Assembly (NCBI GenBank): GCA_958296345.1
Contig: CATQIJ010000021.1
Location: 1 to 32,329 of the forward strand
DNA length: 32,329 nucleotides
Direction of reading: 5' to 3'
From: an uncultured Rhizobiaceae bacterium
Lineage (GTDB): Bacteria; Pseudomonadota; Alphaproteobacteria; Rhizobiales; Rhizobiaceae
The notes below the pieces were generated by a model. It searched no databases, was not told where the DNA came from, and saw only the letters and a list, made by a program, of their open reading frames with translations. The position numbers and the translations under genes are program-made. Positions 27,238-32,329 of the stretch are shown in pieces (within the stretch, counting starts at the first letter, position 1; every line of letters begins with the position of its first letter).

Positions 27238-30200
27238 GTGACAAAAGAAAATAATGATATTTCCCATGTTAAGCAACAAAGCCTCTTTGTAGGTTCGCCA
27301 ACTGCTCCTAAAAAACAGGGTCTTTACGATCCTAAAAATGAAAAAGATGCTTGTGGTGTTGGATTTGTTGCCAACATGAAGGGTGAGAAAACACACTCAA
27401 TTATCAAGGATGGTCTGCAGATATTAGAAAACCTCGAGCACCGGGGCGCTGTTGGAGCTGATCCATTGGTGGGGGATGGTGCAGGTTTACTCGTACAGAT
27501 ACCGCATGATTATTATGATGAAGTATGCGATTTTGAATTACCAGCTGCAGGGCAGTATGGTGTTGCGCAAGTCTTTATGCCGTCAGATTTGGGAACACTT
27601 GAAGAAACTCAAAAGATTCTAATTGAGGGCTTTGAAGCAGAAGGCATGAAGCTCTTGGGTATTCGTGAACTTGAAGTTGATAATTCAGCTCTTTCACAAG
27701 ATCCGACCATTATGGCAACAGAGCCAGTTCATAAGCAGTTTTTTGTAACATCAGATATAGCGGCTAAAGATGAAGACGCTTTTGAGCGTAAGCTTTATCA
27801 AACACGTAAGGTTATTTCGAAAAAGATTTTTGCGAACACTGATGCGCGTGAAAGTGGATTTTATATTGTCTCTTTCTCAGCTCGTACGATCGTTTATAAA
27901 GGAATGTTTCTAGCTGACCAACTTGGCCCTTATTACAAAGACCTGAGCGACCCAAGATTTAAATCTGCTCTTGCCCTCGTTCATCAACGCTTTTCTACCA
28001 ATACTTTCCCTTCGTGGAAACTTGCCCATCCATACCGTATGGTTGCCCACAATGGTGAGATAAATACATTGCGCGGTAATGTAAATTGGATGGCTGCTCG
28101 CCAAGCTTCTGTTTCAACACCGCTTTTTGGTGAGGATATCACTAAGCTTTGGCCGATCTCTTATGAAGGGCAGTCTGATACAGCTTGTTTTGATAATGCG
28201 TTGGAATTTCTAACCCAAGGTGGTTATTCGCTTTCTCACGCTGTCATGATGCTAATCCCAGAAGCATGGGCTGGTAATCCTCTTATGAACCAAGAGCGCC
28301 GTGCATTTTATGAATACCATGCCGCTCTTATGGAGCCTTGGGATGGACCAGCTGCCGTTGCTTTCACAGATGGACGCCAAATTGGTGCTACGCTTGATCG
28401 TAATGGACTGCGTCCTGCACGGTATATTGTTACTAAAGATGACCGTGTTATTATGTCGTCTGAATCTGGTGTTCTGCCGATTGAAGAAAAAGATATTGTT
28501 ACTAAATGGCGTTTGCAGCCCGGTAAAATGCTTTTGATTGACCTTGAAAAGGCAAGATTGTTTCTGATGAAGAGATTAAAGAAGAGCTTGCTTCTCAAAA
28601 TCCATATCAAAAATGGTTGGATAAAAGTCAGATTGTACTCGAAGACTTGCCTGTTCCAGCACGATTGAGTGCTGAGAATCGTACGCCACTTTTAGATCGT
28701 CAGCAAGCATTTGGTTATACACAAGAAGACGTAAAGCTCTTGATGGTGCCTATGGCGACGACTGGCCAGGAAGCACTTGGTTCTATGGGGACTGATACAC
28801 CAATTTCTGCTTTGTCGGAAAAGCCAAAGCTTCTTTATACGTATTTTAAACAACTCTTTGCGCAGGTGACTAATCCTCCAATAGATCCAATACGCGAAGA
28901 ATCTGTTATGAGCTTAGTCTCGCTTATTGGACCAAGGCCAAACCTATTTGACCTTGAAGGCTTATCTGAGCAAAAAAGATTGGAAGTTCGTCAACCGATT
29001 TTGACAAACCATGATCTTGAAAAAATTCGCGAGATTGGCGACATCGGTGACAATCAATTTATGACGCAAACGCTGGACATTACTTATAATGTTGAGCGCG
29101 GCTCGGAAGCGATGGAAGAAGCTCTTGAGACTTTATGTAGTAAAGCAGAAAAAGCGGTGGGTAATGGCTATAACATTATTATTCTGTCTGACCGTCAGCT
29201 AAGCGCTCAACGAATTGGCATTCCTGCTCTTTTAGCAACTGCTGCTGTTCATAATTACCTTATTCGTAAAGGCCTTCGAACATCTGTTGGTCTAGTAGTT
29301 GAGTCTGGAGAGCCGCGTGAAATTCATCATTTTTGTGTTCTTGCAGGCTATGGCGCTGAAGCGATAAATCCATATCTGGTGTTTGAAACTTTAAGTGACA
29401 TGCATGCAAATGGTGAATTACCTGACGAAGTTGATGCAGTAGAAGTTGTTGAGCGCTACATAAAAGCTATTGATAAAGGCATTCTCAAAGTGATGTCCAA
29501 GATGGGGATATCAACATATCAATCATATTGCGGAGCGCAGATTTTTGATGCGGTGGGACTTTCTTCAAAGTTAATTGAAAAATATTTCTTTGGAACTTCT
29601 TCTATGATTGAAGGGGTTGGTCTTTCTGAAATTGCAATTGAAACAATGAACAGACACAAGTCTGCATTTGGTGATAATCATGTGCTTTCAAACTCATTAG
29701 ATATTGGCGGTGAATATGCTTATCGAATGCGTGGTGAAGCACATTCTTGGAGCCCAAATAATATCGCAAAATTGCAACATGCAGTTCGAGGTAAATCAGC
29801 TGCTAGCTATCAAGAGTTCGCTGATGATGTGAACCGTGTATCTGAGCAACATGCAACTATTCGCGGTTTATTTAATATCAAATCGGCTGAAGAGTCTGGT
29901 CGTAAACCTGTCGATGTTTCACAGGTTGAGCCAGCTTCTAAAATTGTAAAACGTTTTTCTACAGGTGCTATGTCGTTTGGTTCTATCTCAAGAGAATCTC
30001 ACGCAACACTTGCTGTCGCTATGAACGAAATGGGCGGTAAATCTAATACAGGTGAGGGCGGTGAAGAACCTGATCGTTACCTGCCATTGCAAAACGGCGA
30101 ACCAAATCCTGAACGTTCTGCGATAAAACAAGTTGCGTCTGGCCGATTTGGTGTGACTACTGAGTATCTTGTAAATTCAGACATGATCCAGATTAAAGTT

Positions 30201-31933
30201 GCTCAAGGCGCTAAGCCTGGCGAAGGTGGTCAATTACCTGGCCATAAGGTTGATGCAGTTATTGCTAAGACACGTCACTCTACGCCTGGTGTTGGTTTGA
30301 TCTCTCCACCGCCACACCATGATATCTATTCAATCGAAGATTTAGCGCAACTGATTTATGATTTGAAAAACGTAAACGAACGCGCAGATATTTCTGTTAA
30401 GCTTGTTGCTGAGATTGGCGTTGGTACAGTTGCTGCTGGTGTTGCAAAAGCGCGTGCGGATCACGTTACAATTTCTGGTTATGATGGTGGTACAGGTGCT
30501 TCACCGCTTACGTCTTTAAAACATGCAGGTAGTCCTTGGGAGCTTGGTCTCGCTGAAACACAACAGACATTAGTTCTGAATAAACTTCGCTCGCGTATTA
30601 AACTACAAGTTGATGGCGGTTTGAAAACAGGGCGTGATGTTATCGTTGGTGCTTTGCTTGGGGCAGATGAATTTGGTTTCTCAACAGCACCGCTTATTGC
30701 AGCTGGTTGTTTAATGATGCGCAAATGTCACCTTAACACATGCCCAGTTGGTATTGCGACACAAGATCCTGTTTTGCGTAAACGCTTTAAGGTACGCCAG
30801 AACACGTGATTAATTATTTCTTTTTTGTAGCTGAAGAAGTTCGTCAACTAATGGCGCAAATGGGCTTCACAAAGTTTGATGACCTTATTGGTGAAAGTGA
30901 TCTGCTTGAAAAGAGCGGTATGCTTGATCATTGGAAAGGTAAAGGGCTTGATTTTTCTCGTATCTTCCACAAGCCAGAAGCAGACAAGCAAGAGATTTTT
31001 CAAACAAAACTTCAAAAGCACCCTATTGATACAATCCTTGACCGTAAGCTGATTGAAGAAGCAAAACCTGCTCTACAAGATGGCACACCTGTGATGATTG
31101 AAACAGATATATCAAATGCTGATCGTTCGGCAGGTGCAATGCTTTCTGGTAAGCTAGCTGAAAAATATGGCTATGAAGGTTTACCTGATGATACAATTGC
31201 AGTGTCACTAAAAGGAACTGCCGGTCAAAGCTTTGCAGCCTTCCTTGCAAAAGGTATTTCTTTTGACCTTCAGGGCGATGGTAATGACTATGTTGGTAAA
31301 GGCTTATCAGGTGGTCGCATTGTTATTCGTCCAGCAGAAGATTCCACGCTTAAAGCTGAAGAGTCTATCATTGTTGGCAATACCGTTCTTTATGGCGCGG
31401 TTTCGGGCGAATGTTATTTCTGTGGCGTAGCAGGCGAGCGTTTTGCGGTTCGTAATTCTGGCGCGGTTGCTGTTGTTGAAGGCGTGGGTGATCACGGTTG
31501 TGAATATATGACAGGCGGTGTTGTGGTTGTGCTAGGAAACACAGGTCGTAACTTTGCTGCTGGCATGTCTGGCGGCGTTGCTTATGTTATGGATACATCA
31601 GGCACATTTGAAAAACGTTGCAACATGGCGATGGTCGAACTTGAGCCAGTACCAGAAGAAGATGAGCTTTTAGAAAAGCTTCATCACCATGGTGGTGACC
31701 TTGATCATAAAGGCCGTGTAGATATTACGTCAGATATGACACGCCATGACCAAGAGCGTTTGTTCCAATTAATAACAAGCCACATGCATTATACGGGCTC
31801 AACACGCGCCAAGGAAATTTTAGACGATTGGGAAACTTATCGCTCAAAGTTTGTAAAAGTAATGCCAGTAGAATATCGCCGCGCACTAACCGAAATGGAA
31901 AACATGCGTCTTGGTAAAGTGGCTGCGGAGTAG
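27238..31933 (+). CDS. gltB: glutamate synthase (NADPH) large subunit GltB (two frameshifts)
   Basis: GltB makes two glutamates from glutamine and 2-oxoglutarate. It starts with GTG at 27238. A short propeptide precedes the catalytic cysteine in [10 protein letters not shown], the N-terminal nucleophile of the glutaminase domain. A missing G near 28551 and another near 30792 split the gene into three frames. Downstream come the central domain ([18 protein letters not shown]), the FMN domain ([34 protein letters not shown]), the [3Fe-4S] cysteines in [16 protein letters not shown], and the C-terminal beta-helix ([20 protein letters not shown]). Repaired length is about 1565 residues, normal for the family. 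gltD follows 9 bases later. Confidence 0.97.
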
Positions 31934-31942
31934 GAAAATATT

Positions 31943-32329
31943 ATGGGTAAAGTTACAGGATTTCTTGAAATAGATCGTCAGGTACAAAAGTACCGTCCAG
32001 CGTCTGATCGGGTTCGTCATTTTGGTGAGTTTACGATTCCTATGAGCGATGATGAAGTAATTAAGCAAGCTGCACGTTGTATGGATTGCGGTATTCCTTA
32101 TTGCCATGGCGATACAGGCTGTCCTGTTCATAACCAAATTCCTGACTGGAATGATTTGATCTATTCTGGTGAATGGGAAGCTGCAGTTGCCGATCTTCAT
32201 TCAACAAATAACTTTCCTGAATTTACAGGCCGCATTTGTCCTGCTCCTTGCGAAGAAGCTTGTACGCTTAATCTTGAGGATGAGCCTGTTGCGATTAAAA
32301 CGGTTGAGCAAGCCATTGCTGATAAAGCC
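31943..32329 (+). CDS. gltD: glutamate synthase small subunit GltD (partial, cut by window end)
   Basis: The first 129 codons of GltD, starting with ATG at 31943 after TAGGAAAA. The N-terminal [4Fe-4S] domain shows the cysteine pattern of the family in [21 protein letters not shown] and [15 protein letters not shown]. GltD carries FAD and passes electrons from NADPH to GltB. The frame is intact to the window edge, where the nucleotide-binding domains have not yet begun. Confidence 0.97.
   Translation, partial: MGKVTGFLEIDRQVQKYRPASDRVRHFGEFTIPMSDDEVIKQAARCMDCGIPYCHGDTGCPVHNQIPDWNDLIYSGEWEAAVADLHSTNNFPEFTGRICPAPCEEACTLNLEDEPVAIKTVEQAIADKA

Noticed and set aside
1..32329. CRISPR arrays, insertion sequences, integrases, phage structural genes
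   Set aside because: No spaced direct-repeat array, transposase, integrase or terminal inverted repeat pair was seen. The phage-like GNAT is the only phage-related signal.

Overview
The window is AT-rich chromosomal DNA from an alphaproteobacterium, most likely of Hyphomicrobiales type. Three things point there: the CpdR response regulator next to an N-formylglutamate amidohydrolase and a HisN-type phosphatase, a ROSE-like RNA thermometer in front of hsp20, and the style of gltBD and acnB. The species cannot be named from the sequence. Almost every long gene carries one or more single-base frameshifts, mostly in A or T runs. The breaks fall even in gltB and acnB, so I read them mainly as sequencing or assembly errors, densest in the first 4 kb, and not as wholesale gene decay. 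I therefore give repaired gene extents and name the break points.

Bases 1-11574 are a surface-polysaccharide locus. It holds two broken minus-strand genes (an FkbM methyltransferase and a large membrane protein). A plus-strand run follows: rfbB, rfbA, wecE and a methyltransferase, which would make dTDP-4-amino-4,6-dideoxygalactose. After it come a small SMR/EamA-like membrane protein, an ATP-grasp enzyme, a short-chain dehydrogenase, a GtrB/ArnC-like membrane glycosyltransferase and two further methyltransferases.

Bases 11932-17264 are housekeeping: acnB, tRNA-Val(GAC), cpdR, an N-formylglutamate amidohydrolase and hisN.

Bases 17484-23378 are an accessory island and the most interesting part. 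A divergent CPBP-family membrane protein (a family that includes bacteriocin immunity proteins) faces a compact five-gene plus-strand operon. The operon encodes a 53-residue glycine-rich peptide, a fused SCP2-like/JmjC-cupin Fe(II)/2-oxoglutarate hydroxylase, a type I secretion ABC exporter without a C39 peptidase, an HlyD-family adaptor and a phage-type GNAT acetyltransferase. I propose that this is a modified and secreted peptide (RiPP or bacteriocin-like) system that I do not recognise as described. It is followed by a GC-richer, hairpin-rich non-coding block (about 23640-24115) that I cannot assign.

Bases 24182-32329 return to core functions: a lysophospholipase-like hydrolase, hsp20 with its thermometer and a heat-shock-like promoter, threonine aldolase, and glutamate synthase gltB with the start of gltD, cut by the window end.
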